DNA of 64,000 nt from Frigoribacterium sp. ACAM 257 (GTDB lineage Bacteria; Actinomycetota; Actinomycetes; Actinomycetales; Microbacteriaceae), in NCBI RefSeq assembly GCF_007954365.1, contig NZ_VOLO01000003.1, positions 453,882 to 517,881 of the forward strand, written 5' to 3'. The stretch's first letter is position 1. Each line of letters starts with the position of its first letter. Positions 8,527 through 17,302 of the stretch are shown here, one piece after another. The position numbers and the translations under genes were made by a program. A model generated the notes under the pieces. It did not search any database. It had not been told where the DNA came from and was given only the letters and a program-made list of their open reading frames with translations.

Positions 8527-9849
8527 ATGAGCGACGACAGAGCGGCAGAGAGCACGGGCGGGGTCGCCCGGCACGGGCGTCTGAAGAGGCGCGGACCAGC
8601 TGGCTTCGTCGTCCGCGCGCTCGGTGCCGCCCTGGCCGTGGCCCTGGTCAGCTCGACGTCCGTGGCCGCGATCGCGACGTGGCAGGTGCTCGGCGCCGCG
8701 GGGCCGACCGTGTCGCTCGCCGTCCCCGGGACGACGGCCGATCCCGTCCCCGAGCTCACCGCTCAGTCCGGCGAGGTGAACATGCTCCTGGTCGCGACGG
8801 ACACCCGCCAGGACCAGGGCGCCGGCTTCGACGACCCTGCGAACCAGGCCGCCAGCCTGGGCGTCGGCAACAACGACACGACCGTCCTCGTGCACATCTC
8901 CGAGGACCACACGAACATGGCCGTGATCAGCTTCCCCCGGGATCTGATGCTCCCGGTGCCCGCCTGCACGAACGATGCCGGCGAGACGACCCCCGCCTCC
9001 TCGAAGGCCATGCTCAACACGGTGCTGGCCCGAGGCGGCGAGCAGTACGGCCTCGCCTGCGTGGCGAGCACGATCAGCCAGCTCACCGGTCTGCAGATCG
9101 ACTACGCCGGCAGCATCGCCTTCGGCGGCGTCGTCTCGATGGCCGACGCCGTCGGAGGCGTCGAGGTGTGCCTGGCCACACCGATCAAGGACAACGACGT
9201 CACACCTGCCCTCGACCTGTCCGCAGGCACGCAGACCCTGACCGGTGCCGAGGCCGGAGCGTTCCTGCGGTCCCGGCACGGCGTCGGCGACGCGAGCGAC
9301 CTGGGCAGGATCAGCAACCAGCAGACCTTCATGTCCGCGCTCGCCCGACAGGTCGTCTCGGCGGGCACGCTGACGGACCCGACCAAGGTCCTCCGCCTGG
9401 CGCGGACCGCGTTCGGGGCCATGACCCTCTCGGACACCCTCTCGAGCCCCACGACCCTCGCGCAGATCGCCATCGCCGTGAACACCGTCGGCCTGTCCGA
9501 CATGGTGTTCCTGCAGTACCCGGTCGCCGACGACCCGGCCAACAGGAACCGCGTCGTCGTCGACGGGACCGCCGCCGAACTCCTGAACGCGACGCTCCAG
9601 GCCAACCAGCCGATCGTGCTCGCCGAGGACAGCCTCGGCCGATCTGCGATCGTGGACCCGAACGCGCCCACGCCTACGCCCGCACCCTCCCAGGACGGCC
9701 CTGCGCCCGAGCAGGACCCCGCCACGGGAGACCCCTCCGCCTCTCCCGACACGGCTTCCCCCGCAGCGCCGGCGCCGTCGGCTGTCCCGCTCCCGTCGTC
9801 CGTCTCCGGCCAGAGCGCGGACCAGGTCACCTGTGCGGTCAAGAAGTGA
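8527..9849 (+). CDS. LCP (LytR-CpsA-Psr) family cell-wall glycopolymer ligase
   Basis: The 440-residue protein has a cytoplasmic N-terminus, one membrane helix (about 32-60) and an extracellular LCP domain. The domain shows NMLLVATDTR, ISFPRDLML and the later RSRHGVGDASDLGRISNQQ block, matching the Asp/Arg phosphate-binding positions of LCP enzymes. These attach teichoic-acid-like polymers or arabinogalactan-type glycans to peptidoglycan from lipid-linked precursors. The last 60 residues are Pro/Ala/Ser-rich. The xylanase gene begins 46 bases downstream on the same strand, so both may share a transcript. Confidence 0.9.
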   Translation: MSDDRAAESTGGVARHGRLKRRGPAGFVVRALGAALAVALVSSTSVAAIATWQVLGAAGPTVSLAVPGTTADPVPELTAQSGEVNMLLVATDTRQDQGAGFDDPANQAASLGVGNNDTTVLVHISEDHTNMAVISFPRDLMLPVPACTNDAGETTPASSKAMLNTVLARGGEQYGLACVASTISQLTGLQIDYAGSIAFGGVVSMADAVGGVEVCLATPIKDNDVTPALDLSAGTQTLTGAEAGAFLRSRHGVGDASDLGRISNQQTFMSALARQVVSAGTLTDPTKVLRLARTAFGAMTLSDTLSSPTTLAQIAIAVNTVGLSDMVFLQYPVADDPANRNRVVVDGTAAELLNATLQANQPIVLAEDSLGRSAIVDPNAPTPTPAPSQDGPAPEQDPATGDPSASPDTASPAAPAPSAVPLPSSVSGQSADQVTCAVKK

Positions 9850-9895
9850 GCCGGGACCCGGAGGGCATCGAGGGCACCGCGCTCGACGTGTCCTG

Positions 9896-11590
9896 ATGGC
9901 CGGCCCCGGTGGCCGGCGACGCCTCGCAGTCCGGATCGCGGCAGCCGGCCTCTGCCTCGCCCTGACGTCCTGCAGCTCGACGGTGCCGTCACCTGAGCAC
10001 GACGCCGTGATCGACCTGCTGCAGCAGGACTGGCAGCACGTCCCGGGGATCGTCGCGGACGGCGACGAGCTCCGGGTGACGGCGACCGGCAGGAGCATCG
10101 TCGAGCAGGACGGCGGGGGCGGCCAGGCGGACCCGCCGATGGACCTCGCGGGGACTCATCTGGTGGGCGTGGCGGACTTCTCGTTCCGCGCCTCCTTCGC
10201 GGACGTCACCGCCGACGCCACCCTGTCCCTCCTCGACAGCCCGCCCGTGATCGCGGACGAGTTCCGACTGGAGCCCGCCGGCCTCCACCTCACCCTGAGC
10301 GGCGACGACCTGCGCATCACCGTCTTCGACGGCGCGTCCCCCGACGACGTGAGCGAGCCCCGGCCGGCCGAGGACGAGCACGTCACGCTCTCCGATCCCG
10401 AGGCTGAGCTCACCGTGGACCGTCGGGGCGGCCAGCTCGAGGTCGCGAGCGACGGCATGACGCTGTCGACGCTGCCGCTCGGCGACGTCTTCGGCTCGGG
10501 CGAGCTCTGGCTGGGCCTGTCGAGCGACGAGGGGACGTTCACGGTCGACTCGCTCACGGCCGCGGGAGGCGCCTCCCTGGCCACCGCAGGACCCGTCGCG
10601 GCCGACGCCGAACCGTCCCCGGACGGCCTCCAGGCGCTCGCCGCCCGCTCACGTCCGGACTTCCTCGTCGGCGCGGCCGTGGCACTCGGTCCCCTCGCCT
10701 CGGACGCGCACTACGCGGACGAGCTCGTGGGCGAGTTCGGCGCCCTCACCCCGGAGAACGCGATGAAGCCGCAGGCGCTCTCCCCGCGCCAGGGCGAGTA
10801 CGCCTTCGCGGAGGCGGACGCCCTCCTCGATCTCGCCGAGAGCAAGGGCATCGCCGTGCACGGCCACACGGTCGCCTTCACCGAGGCGATGCCGCGCTGG
10901 ATGCAGGACCTGCCCAGCGACACCGAGGACGAGCGCGAGGCCAGCGCCGAGGTCCTCCTCGGCTACGTGACGACGGTGGTCACGCACTTCCGCGGTCGGC
11001 TGGACTCGCTCGACGTCGTGAACGAGCCGTTCGACGTCGACCAGGGGACGGAGCTGCAGGAGAACACCTGGCTGCGGGTCTTCGGGCAGGACTACCCCGT
11101 GGTCGTCTCGCAGGCGGTCCACGACGCCGACCCGGAGGTGCGGCAGTTCGTCAACGAGAACGGCGCCGACGTGCCGGGGCCGCGCCAGGACGCCCTGCGG
11201 CAGCTCGTCCTCGACACGAACGCAGCGGGCGGCCACATCGACGGCGTCGGGCTCCAGACCCACATCTACGACCTCGACACGGACGCCGTCTCGGCTGACG
11301 ACCTCGACACGACGCTCGACGCCTTCGAGGACGCGGGGCTGATCGTGCGCATCTCCGAGAACGACGTCACGGACGCTCAGGGCCAGGCCGCCCAGGCGGA
11401 GCAGTTCGCCACGATCCTCGCGACCTGCCTCGCCTCGGAGACCTGCGTCTCGTACACGACGTGGGGCGTCGACGACCGCTACGACTTCTTCGCCGACGAC
11501 GACGGCCTCGAGCAGGGCCACGACCTGCTCTTCGACGACGGCGAGCCGACGCCCGCCTACGACGCGGTGCGGGCCGTGCTCGCGGACTGA
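9896..11590 (+). CDS. Secreted GH10 endo-1,4-beta-xylanase, lipoprotein
   Basis: The 564-residue protein begins with an Arg-rich signal peptide ending in the lipobox LTSC (Cys26), so it should be lipid-anchored outside the cell. Residues ~30-240 form a beta-rich region resembling a laminin-G/concanavalin-like fold (inference). The C-terminal half is GH10: LTPENAMKPQ, then the acid/base Glu377 in DVVNEPF and the nucleophile Glu488 in RISENDV. The usual TELD at the nucleophile is SEND here, a mild deviation. It probably cleaves xylan backbone. ATG 9896 is chosen because it directly precedes the signal peptide. Confidence 0.9.
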   Translation: MAGPGGRRRLAVRIAAAGLCLALTSCSSTVPSPEHDAVIDLLQQDWQHVPGIVADGDELRVTATGRSIVEQDGGGGQADPPMDLAGTHLVGVADFSFRASFADVTADATLSLLDSPPVIADEFRLEPAGLHLTLSGDDLRITVFDGASPDDVSEPRPAEDEHVTLSDPEAELTVDRRGGQLEVASDGMTLSTLPLGDVFGSGELWLGLSSDEGTFTVDSLTAAGGASLATAGPVAADAEPSPDGLQALAARSRPDFLVGAAVALGPLASDAHYADELVGEFGALTPENAMKPQALSPRQGEYAFAEADALLDLAESKGIAVHGHTVAFTEAMPRWMQDLPSDTEDEREASAEVLLGYVTTVVTHFRGRLDSLDVVNEPFDVDQGTELQENTWLRVFGQDYPVVVSQAVHDADPEVRQFVNENGADVPGPRQDALRQLVLDTNAAGGHIDGVGLQTHIYDLDTDAVSADDLDTTLDAFEDAGLIVRISENDVTDAQGQAAQAEQFATILATCLASETCVSYTTWGVDDRYDFFADDDGLEQGHDLLFDDGEPTPAYDAVRAVLAD

Positions 11591-11622
11591 CCGGAGCGCC
11601 GCACCCGCGCCCGGCGGCGGAA

Positions 11623-11680
11623 CACCCCGTAGTGGACGATGCACCCCGGAACGACGGGGTGCATCGTCCACTCCGGGGTG
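11623..11680. repeat. Long palindrome, copy 1
   Basis: An 18-bp arm AGTGGACGATGCACCCCG (11631-11648) is mirrored exactly at 11655-11672 around a 6-base loop. An outer CACCCCG/CGGGGTG pair (11623-11629, 11674-11680) extends the stem past a single mismatch. The same arms recur at 15904-15945. It may serve as terminator of the xylanase gene, but its sequence conservation marks it as a dispersed element. Confidence 0.8.
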
Positions 11681-11725
11681 CAGGGCATGCGCACGACGCG
11701 AGAGCCGAGCCGTCCCCCCTAGCCG

Positions 11726-11739
11726 TGTTTGCGCAAACA
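11726..11739. promoter_or_regulatory. LacI-type operator upstream of the GH30 gene
   Basis: TGTTTGCGCAAACA is a perfect 14-bp palindrome with the central CG and flanking TTTG/CAAA typical of LacI-family sugar-responsive repressors. It lies 86 bases before the glycosidase start, so it should control that gene. No LacI-family gene is in the window. Confidence 0.65.
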
Positions 11740-11824
11740 TCGTAGGGTCGACGAGAGGGTCGACGACGACCCCACGGTCGACGTCAGGGTCGGCCGTCAG
11801 TTCGACAGAGGGGCTGCATCGACG

Positions 11825-14800
11825 ATGATGCGACGATCACGATCTGTACGACGCGCTGTGACGCGGCTGCTGGCGGGGGCGAGCGCCACGGCGCTGGTCG
11901 CCGTCGGGCTGGCGACGGCGCTGCCGACCACCGAGCCGGCAGGCGCGGCCACGGCGGCCGAGGGGGTGACCCTCACGCCGAACCCCTGGTACGCGGGCGA
12001 CCCGTTCCAGGGGTGGGGCACGAGCCTCGTCTGGTTCGCCAACGCGACCGGCGGCTACCCCGAGGAGCTCCGCGAGGACCTCTACCAGGCGGTCTTCGGC
12101 GAGGAGGGGCTCGACCTCAACATCGCCCGCTACAACATCGGCGGCGGCAACGCGAGCGACGTCGTCGACTACCTGCGTCCCGGCGGCGCGGTCGACGGCT
12201 GGTGGGCCCCGGACGCCGACGGCAGCGAGAACACCTACGGGGGCGCCTCCACGGCGTACGCCGACCGCGAGGCCGTGCGCGCGGCCTTCGACCCCGACGA
12301 CCTGTCTCAGTACGACCTCGACGCCGACGCGACGCAGCGCTGGTGGGTCGACCGCCTCGCGGCCGACGACCAGATCACGCACTGGGAGACGTTCGCGAAC
12401 TCGGCGCCGTGGTTCATGACCGAGAGCGGCTACGTGTCGGGCGGGTTCGACTCGACGGCGCAGCAGCTGAGCACCGCGTCCGAGGCCGACTTCGTGACGT
12501 ACCTCACGCGGGTCACCGAGCAGCTCGAGCAGACCTCGGGCATCGAGGTCGAGTCGATCGACCCGTTCAACGAGCCGAACACGAACTACTGGGGCACGAC
12601 GATCCGCGACGGGCAGCCGACCGGCCGCCAGGAGGGGATGCACGTCTCTCCCGACCAGCAGGTCCGCGTGATCGCGGCGCTGCAGGCCGAGCTCGCCGAG
12701 TCCGGCACGACCACCGACGCCTTCATCGCGGCGATGGACGAGACGAACCCCGGCATCTTCGCCACGAACTGGGCGGCGTACCCGCAGGCGACGCGTGACG
12801 CGGTCGAGCGCCTGAACGTGCACACCTACGGAACGAGCGGTCGCCTCGGCGTGCGCGACCTCGCGAAGCAGGCTGACTCACCGCTCTGGATGAGCGAGAT
12901 CGAGGGCAGCTGGGTCGATGGCTGGGACCCCGCGAACATCGAGAACGGCCTCGGCATGGCCGGCCGCGTGATGGACGACCTGCGCGAGCTCGAGCCCGAC
13001 GCCTGGGTGCTCTGGCAGCCCGTCGAGGACCTCTACAACATGGAGCCGCAGGGCGAGGACCTCAACTGGGGCTCGATGTTCATCGACCTCGACTGCGTCC
13101 CGTTCACCGAGGACGGCGCCGAGGTCTGGAAGAGCGAGCGCCGCGTCGCGGACGCCGGGGGCGACTCCACCGCGGTCGAGCCCTGCTCGGTCGAGGTCAA
13201 CTCGAAGTTCTCCGCGCTCCGCAACTTCACGAAGTTCATCCACGAGGGCGACCGGCTCGTCGCCGTGGACGACGTCGACACCACCGCGGCCGTGCGCCCC
13301 GACGGCGACGGCGCCACGCTCGTGCACCGCAACACGACGGACGCCGACCGCACGGTCACCATCGACCTGTCGCGCTTCGGCGCCGTCGACCAGGAGGCGT
13401 CGGTCACGCCCTTCACGACCACCGAGGCTCCCGAGGGCGCCGACGTCACGTCCACGGGCGTCGTGCCCGGCACGCCCGTCGCGGTCGACGTCGCCGCCGG
13501 CACCGCGACCTTGACCGTGCCCGCGAAGTCGGTCACGACGTTCGAGGTGAGCGGCGTCTCCGGCGTCGCGGCGGACGCTCCCGCCTTCGTCGACGGCCAC
13601 GAGTACCAGTTCGTGGGCGTCCAGAGCGGCAAGGCGCTGGGGGCCGCGGCCGGTTCGACCGGCCCGGCGCTCGCCTCCTCGGCCACCACGGGGGAGGCGG
13701 CGGCCGGCCAGGCCTGGACCGTCCGCGCGGCCCCCACCGCGTCCGGCGACGTCCGCCGGGTGACCCTGCAGGCAGGCGACGGGCGGTACCTCGCCGCGAC
13801 CTCGCGCGGCACCGAGCTGCGCGCCGTCGACGCCGCCGCGGCTGCGGCCGATCCTGCCACGCGCTGGTGGGTGACGACGACCGACGGCGAGACCTTCTCC
13901 TTCGTCGGCGACGGCGTCGCGCAGTCGCTCGACGTGGGCGGCCAGTCGACCGCCGAGGGAGCCCCGGTCGGCGTCTACGGCACGAACGGCGGCGCGAACC
14001 AGCGCTGGGCCGTCCGCGACCTGGAGCCGGCCGCGGGGCAGACCGTGGCGGTCCGGACCGACGCGGGCGTGCCTCCTGCGCTGCCCGCCACGATCGTGGC
14101 GCGCTACTCGTGGGGCACCGGAGCTGCGGCGCCCGTCACCTGGGACGCCCTCGACGCCTCTGCCTGGCAGGAGCCCGGACGGGTCGACGTGGCCGGCACG
14201 GCGACCGACGTGTTCGGGCAGTCGTTCGCGGTCACCGCGCTCGTCGACGTCGGCGGCCTGACGGTCACCGACCCGGTGTCGCTCACGGTCGCCGTGGGCA
14301 GCCCGGCGGCGGGAGTCGTCGCGGCCCTGCCCGAGACGGTGCCGGCGCGGGTGGCCGCGTCCGAGCAGACCTTCGACGTCCCGGTCGCCTGGGACGCCCA
14401 GGGGCTCACCGACGCCGACCTCGCCGCCGTGGGCGTCGTTCCCCTGACCGGCACGGCCACGGTCGACGGAGGCGCGCTGCCGGCGCGCCTGTCGTTGGTC
14501 GTCACCGAGTCGACCCTGCGCAACTTCGCCCCCGACCCTGGAGTCGCGGCCACGGCCTCGTCGACCGAGTCGGGCTACCCCGCCGACCGCACCCGCAACG
14601 GGGTGTCGGGCGACAAGGGCTGGTCGAACTGGGTCTCCTCGGGCAAGCCGGCGCAGAGCACGCTGACCTACTCCTTCGACGCAGCGCGTGACGTGTCCCA
14701 GGTCGCCGTGCAGTTCTACGCCGACGGCTCGGCCCGCAGCTGGGCCGAGAGCCTCCAGCTGCAGCAGCGCGCGGCCGACGGCACCTGGCAGCCGCTGCCC

Positions 14801-15823
14801 GGGTACGAGACGCCGCAGACCGTGCCGGTGCCGGCCGGCGGCGCCCCCGTCGTTACCGCGGAGTTCCCGACCGTCAGCACCTCCGGCATCCGCGTCGTGA
14901 TGAACGCCTTCGCGAACACGCACCTCACCGTCAGCGAGGTGCAGCTCTTCGAGCCCGTCGCCTCCGACTCGTCGGTGAGCACGGCCGCGACCGTGCGCGT
15001 CGACGGCGTGGAGGTCGAGGGCTTCAACCCCGAGGTCGGCTCGTACGAGGTGGTCACCGCCGGTGCGCGCTGGCCGCTCGTCTCGGCGATCGCCACCGAC
15101 ACGACGTCGGCCGTCACGACGACGCAGGCCGACGCCGGGAACGGCGGGATCGCCACGGTGCGCATCACGTCGCCCGACGGGTCGACGACGACGGAGTACG
15201 CCATCCGCGTCGAGCGTCAGGTCGCGACGAGCTCGGCGGTCGTGGTGGGGGAGCCGCGGGTCGGCTCCGAGCTGCGGGTGAGCGTCGACGTCGACCCCGG
15301 TGACGCCGCCGTCGCCGTCGAGTGGTTCGTCGACGACGAGTCGGTCGCCCCGGTCGCCCCGGCGGTCCCGGCTGCCCCGGTCGATCCGTCGACCAGGGCT
15401 GCCGTCCTGGCCGGCGCGTTCACCGTGCCGGCGGGTGCCGAGGGCAGCGTCGTCACGGCACGTGTCACGGCGACCGCCGCCGGCTTCGTCGCCGCCGAGC
15501 CGGTCGAGACGGCGGGCGTGACGATCCTGGCGGCGCCCGTCGACCCGCCCGTCGGGGGAGGCGACCCGACCGCACCCGGCACCGGCGGAGACCCGACCGC
15601 ACCGGGCACGGGACCGGGGACCGGCTCCGGCTCAGGCTCCGGCAGCTCTCCGTCGGTCGGGAACGGGCAGTCCGGCACGTCGCCGGTCGTCACGGCCGAC
15701 GACGGACGACTCGCGTTCACGGGGGCGGGCCCGGCGCTCGGCGTCGTGCTCGCGGCGGGCCTCGGCCTGCTCGTCCTCGGCACGGCCCTGGTGGTCCGGC
15801 GACGGGCGAGCCGGAGGAGCTGA
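11825..15823 (+). CDS. Wall-anchored multidomain GH30 glycosidase (endo-beta-1,6-galactanase-like)
   Basis: The 1332-residue protein has these domains in order: signal peptide (1-45); GH30 catalytic domain (~50-520) with the acid/base Glu250 in PFNEPN and the nucleophile Glu358 in MSEIEG; a ricin-B-like carbohydrate-binding domain (~580-710); two Ig-like domains (~720-890); an F5/8 type C-like domain (~895-1040); further Ig-like linker; a Gly/Thr/Pro/Ser-rich stretch; LAFTG (1296-1300), a hydrophobic helix and RRRASRRS. The end is a class E-type sortase signal, so the enzyme is probably wall-bound. The RYNIGGGN block resembles GH30 endo-beta-1,6-galactanases, suggesting plant arabinogalactan as substrate (inference). 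Confidence 0.88.
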   Translation: MMRRSRSVRRAVTRLLAGASATALVAVGLATALPTTEPAGAATAAEGVTLTPNPWYAGDPFQGWGTSLVWFANATGGYPEELREDLYQAVFGEEGLDLNIARYNIGGGNASDVVDYLRPGGAVDGWWAPDADGSENTYGGASTAYADREAVRAAFDPDDLSQYDLDADATQRWWVDRLAADDQITHWETFANSAPWFMTESGYVSGGFDSTAQQLSTASEADFVTYLTRVTEQLEQTSGIEVESIDPFNEPNTNYWGTTIRDGQPTGRQEGMHVSPDQQVRVIAALQAELAESGTTTDAFIAAMDETNPGIFATNWAAYPQATRDAVERLNVHTYGTSGRLGVRDLAKQADSPLWMSEIEGSWVDGWDPANIENGLGMAGRVMDDLRELEPDAWVLWQPVEDLYNMEPQGEDLNWGSMFIDLDCVPFTEDGAEVWKSERRVADAGGDSTAVEPCSVEVNSKFSALRNFTKFIHEGDRLVAVDDVDTTAAVRPDGDGATLVHRNTTDADRTVTIDLSRFGAVDQEASVTPFTTTEAPEGADVTSTGVVPGTPVAVDVAAGTATLTVPAKSVTTFEVSGVSGVAADAPAFVDGHEYQFVGVQSGKALGAAAGSTGPALASSATTGEAAAGQAWTVRAAPTASGDVRRVTLQAGDGRYLAATSRGTELRAVDAAAAAADPATRWWVTTTDGETFSFVGDGVAQSLDVGGQSTAEGAPVGVYGTNGGANQRWAVRDLEPAAGQTVAVRTDAGVPPALPATIVARYSWGTGAAAPVTWDALDASAWQEPGRVDVAGTATDVFGQSFAVTALVDVGGLTVTDPVSLTVAVGSPAAGVVAALPETVPARVAASEQTFDVPVAWDAQGLTDADLAAVGVVPLTGTATVDGGALPARLSLVVTESTLRNFAPDPGVAATASSTESGYPADRTRNGVSGDKGWSNWVSSGKPAQSTLTYSFDAARDVSQVAVQFYADGSARSWAESLQLQQRAADGTWQPLPGYETPQTVPVPAGGAPVVTAEFPTVSTSGIRVVMNAFANTHLTVSEVQLFEPVASDSSVSTAATVRVDGVEVEGFNPEVGSYEVVTAGARWPLVSAIATDTTSAVTTTQADAGNGGIATVRITSPDGSTTTEYAIRVERQVATSSAVVVGEPRVGSELRVSVDVDPGDAAVAVEWFVDDESVAPVAPAVPAAPVDPSTRAAVLAGAFTVPAGAEGSVVTARVTATAAGFVAAEPVETAGVTILAAPVDPPVGGGDPTAPGTGGDPTAPGTGPGTGSGSGSGSSPSVGNGQSGTSPVVTADDGRLAFTGAGPALGVVLAAGLGLLVLGTALVVRRRASRRS

Positions 15824-15836
15824 CGCGACCCCCTCG

Positions 15837-15874
15837 AGGAGGCGCGGTGCCGGTCGACCGGCACCGCGCCTCCT
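15837..15874 (+). terminator. 38-bp perfect palindrome after the GH30 gene
   Basis: Bases 15837-15874 read the same on both strands, centred on GGTCGACC. It starts 13 bases after the stop codon and should form a strong hairpin in RNA. Confidence 0.65.
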
Positions 15875-15895
15875 GCGCGTCCGGCCCTCGGCGAA

Positions 15896-15953
15896 CACCC
15901 CTGAGTGGACGATGCACCCCGATGCGACGGGGTGCATCGTCCACTCCGGGGTG
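15896..15953. repeat. Long palindrome, copy 2
   Basis: The arms at 15904-15921 and 15928-15945 equal those of copy 1 (11631-11672); only the 6-base loop (ATGCGA here, GAACGA there) and a few flank bases differ. The outer CACCCC/GGGGTG pair is also kept. The two copies bracket the GH30 gene in the same orientation. Confidence 0.8.
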
Positions 15954-15989
15954 CAAGGCCCGCGGCGCCGACAGCTACGGCGCCGACAG

Positions 15990-17171
15990 CTACGGCGTCG
16001 AGGGCTCAGGCGAACGGGCGGCGTCGACCTCGGGCGTCCGGTCGGGCCCGCGGGTGCCGTCGCCGTCCAGGTCGAGCTCGAGCGCGGCCGAGTGCGCGTG
16101 GTCGCGGTCGGTGATGTGCAGCCGCTCGCCGCGGACGTGCAGGTGGCGCAGCTCGTCGGCGTCGAGCACGCCGCCGTTCTCGCGCAGGGCCCGTTCACGG
16201 AGCGCGCGCCCGACCCTGACGTCCCACGCGCCGTTGCGGGCGAGGATGTGGTTGCGGGCGGTGTCGCGCATGGGCAGGGGGATGACCTCCTCGGCCTTGA
16301 CCCCCCGGCGCAGCTGACGCATCCGGAGCACCTCGCTGTCGAGCTCGCCGCCGATGACGAGCACGAAGTTGCTGATGTACGAGTAGAGCAGCACGACCAC
16401 GACGCCGCCGAGCCAGCCGTAGAAGCGGTCGTAGTTCGAGACGGTCGACACGTAGAGGGCGAAGCCGAGGGTGCAGACGGCCCAGATCACGAGCGCGAAC
16501 ATGGCGCCGTACGAGACCCAGCGCAGGCGGGGCGGGCGCACGTTCGGCGTGAAGTAGTAGAGCATCGCGACGGCGAAGACCGCCAGGGCCGCGATCACCG
16601 GCCACTTGACCACGTTGTAGAGCGTGAACCAGGGCTCCCCGAAGCCCGCGGCCTCGCCGATGCCCACGAACAGCGTCGGGGTCACGAGCAGCAGCGCCGC
16701 GATCACGGCGAACGACACCATCAGCACGAAGGTGACGATCATCATGTGGCCGCGGAACTTCCAGATCCGGCGCCCCTCCTCGACCTCGTAGGCGGTGTTC
16801 ATCGCCCGGCCGAAGGCGGTCGTGTACGACGACAGCGACCAGAGCGTGAGCCACAGGCCGATGCCGAACGCGACGCCGGGGTTCGAGAGGCTCAGCATCT
16901 GCTCGAGCGGCCGACGCAGGGTGTCGATCGCGTCCGCGCTCAGCACGAAACGGGCGACCTCGAGGATGTCGTTCACGGCCGCCTCGCCGTCCTGGAACAG
17001 CGCCACGCCCGAGACCAGGGCCAGCGCCGTCGGCAGGATCGCCAGGGTCGAGAAGAACGTCAAGGAGGCGGCGGCGTCGATCGTGCGGTGCCTCAGGAAG
17101 TCGTGCCAGACGCGCATGACGACGTACCGGGTCGGCGACGGGTTCTCCGGGAGGGACCGCGTCGCAGACAT
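15990..17171 (-). CDS. YihY/BrkB family inner-membrane protein
   Basis: The 393-residue protein has six predicted membrane segments and the family's N-terminal RHRTIDAAASLTFFSTLAILPTALALV-type stretch; the central TPNVRPPRLRWVSYGA block is another YihY landmark. The C-terminal ~80 residues are charged and cytoplasmic. YihY proteins were once called RNase BN, which proved wrong; their role is still unclear, possibly transport. It is convergent with the GH30 gene and 131 bases from the divergent protease gene. Confidence 0.88.
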   Translation of the reverse strand: MSATRSLPENPSPTRYVVMRVWHDFLRHRTIDAAASLTFFSTLAILPTALALVSGVALFQDGEAAVNDILEVARFVLSADAIDTLRRPLEQMLSLSNPGVAFGIGLWLTLWSLSSYTTAFGRAMNTAYEVEEGRRIWKFRGHMMIVTFVLMVSFAVIAALLLVTPTLFVGIGEAAGFGEPWFTLYNVVKWPVIAALAVFAVAMLYYFTPNVRPPRLRWVSYGAMFALVIWAVCTLGFALYVSTVSNYDRFYGWLGGVVVVLLYSYISNFVLVIGGELDSEVLRMRQLRRGVKAEEVIPLPMRDTARNHILARNGAWDVRVGRALRERALRENGGVLDADELRHLHVRGERLHITDRDHAHSAALELDLDGDGTRGPDRTPEVDAARSPEPSTP

Positions 17172-17302
17172 CCCCCGAGAATACAGCGGCAGGGGTGCGG
17201 AGCGCGTCGCCGTGCGCGCGCCGGCCAGAGCGGGGTCGGGCGCTGGCCGGCGCGTCCTCGGCGCCCGGCCCGCGCCTCCTGCAGGCCCGTAGGGTCAGGG
17301 GC

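Noticed and set aside
8158..10098. Long antisense open frames such as this one across the LCP gene (also 12878-14923 and 30765-33287)
   Set aside because: They lie opposite well-recognised genes, consist of Arg/Gly/Ala/Asp-rich shadow sequence, and match nothing.
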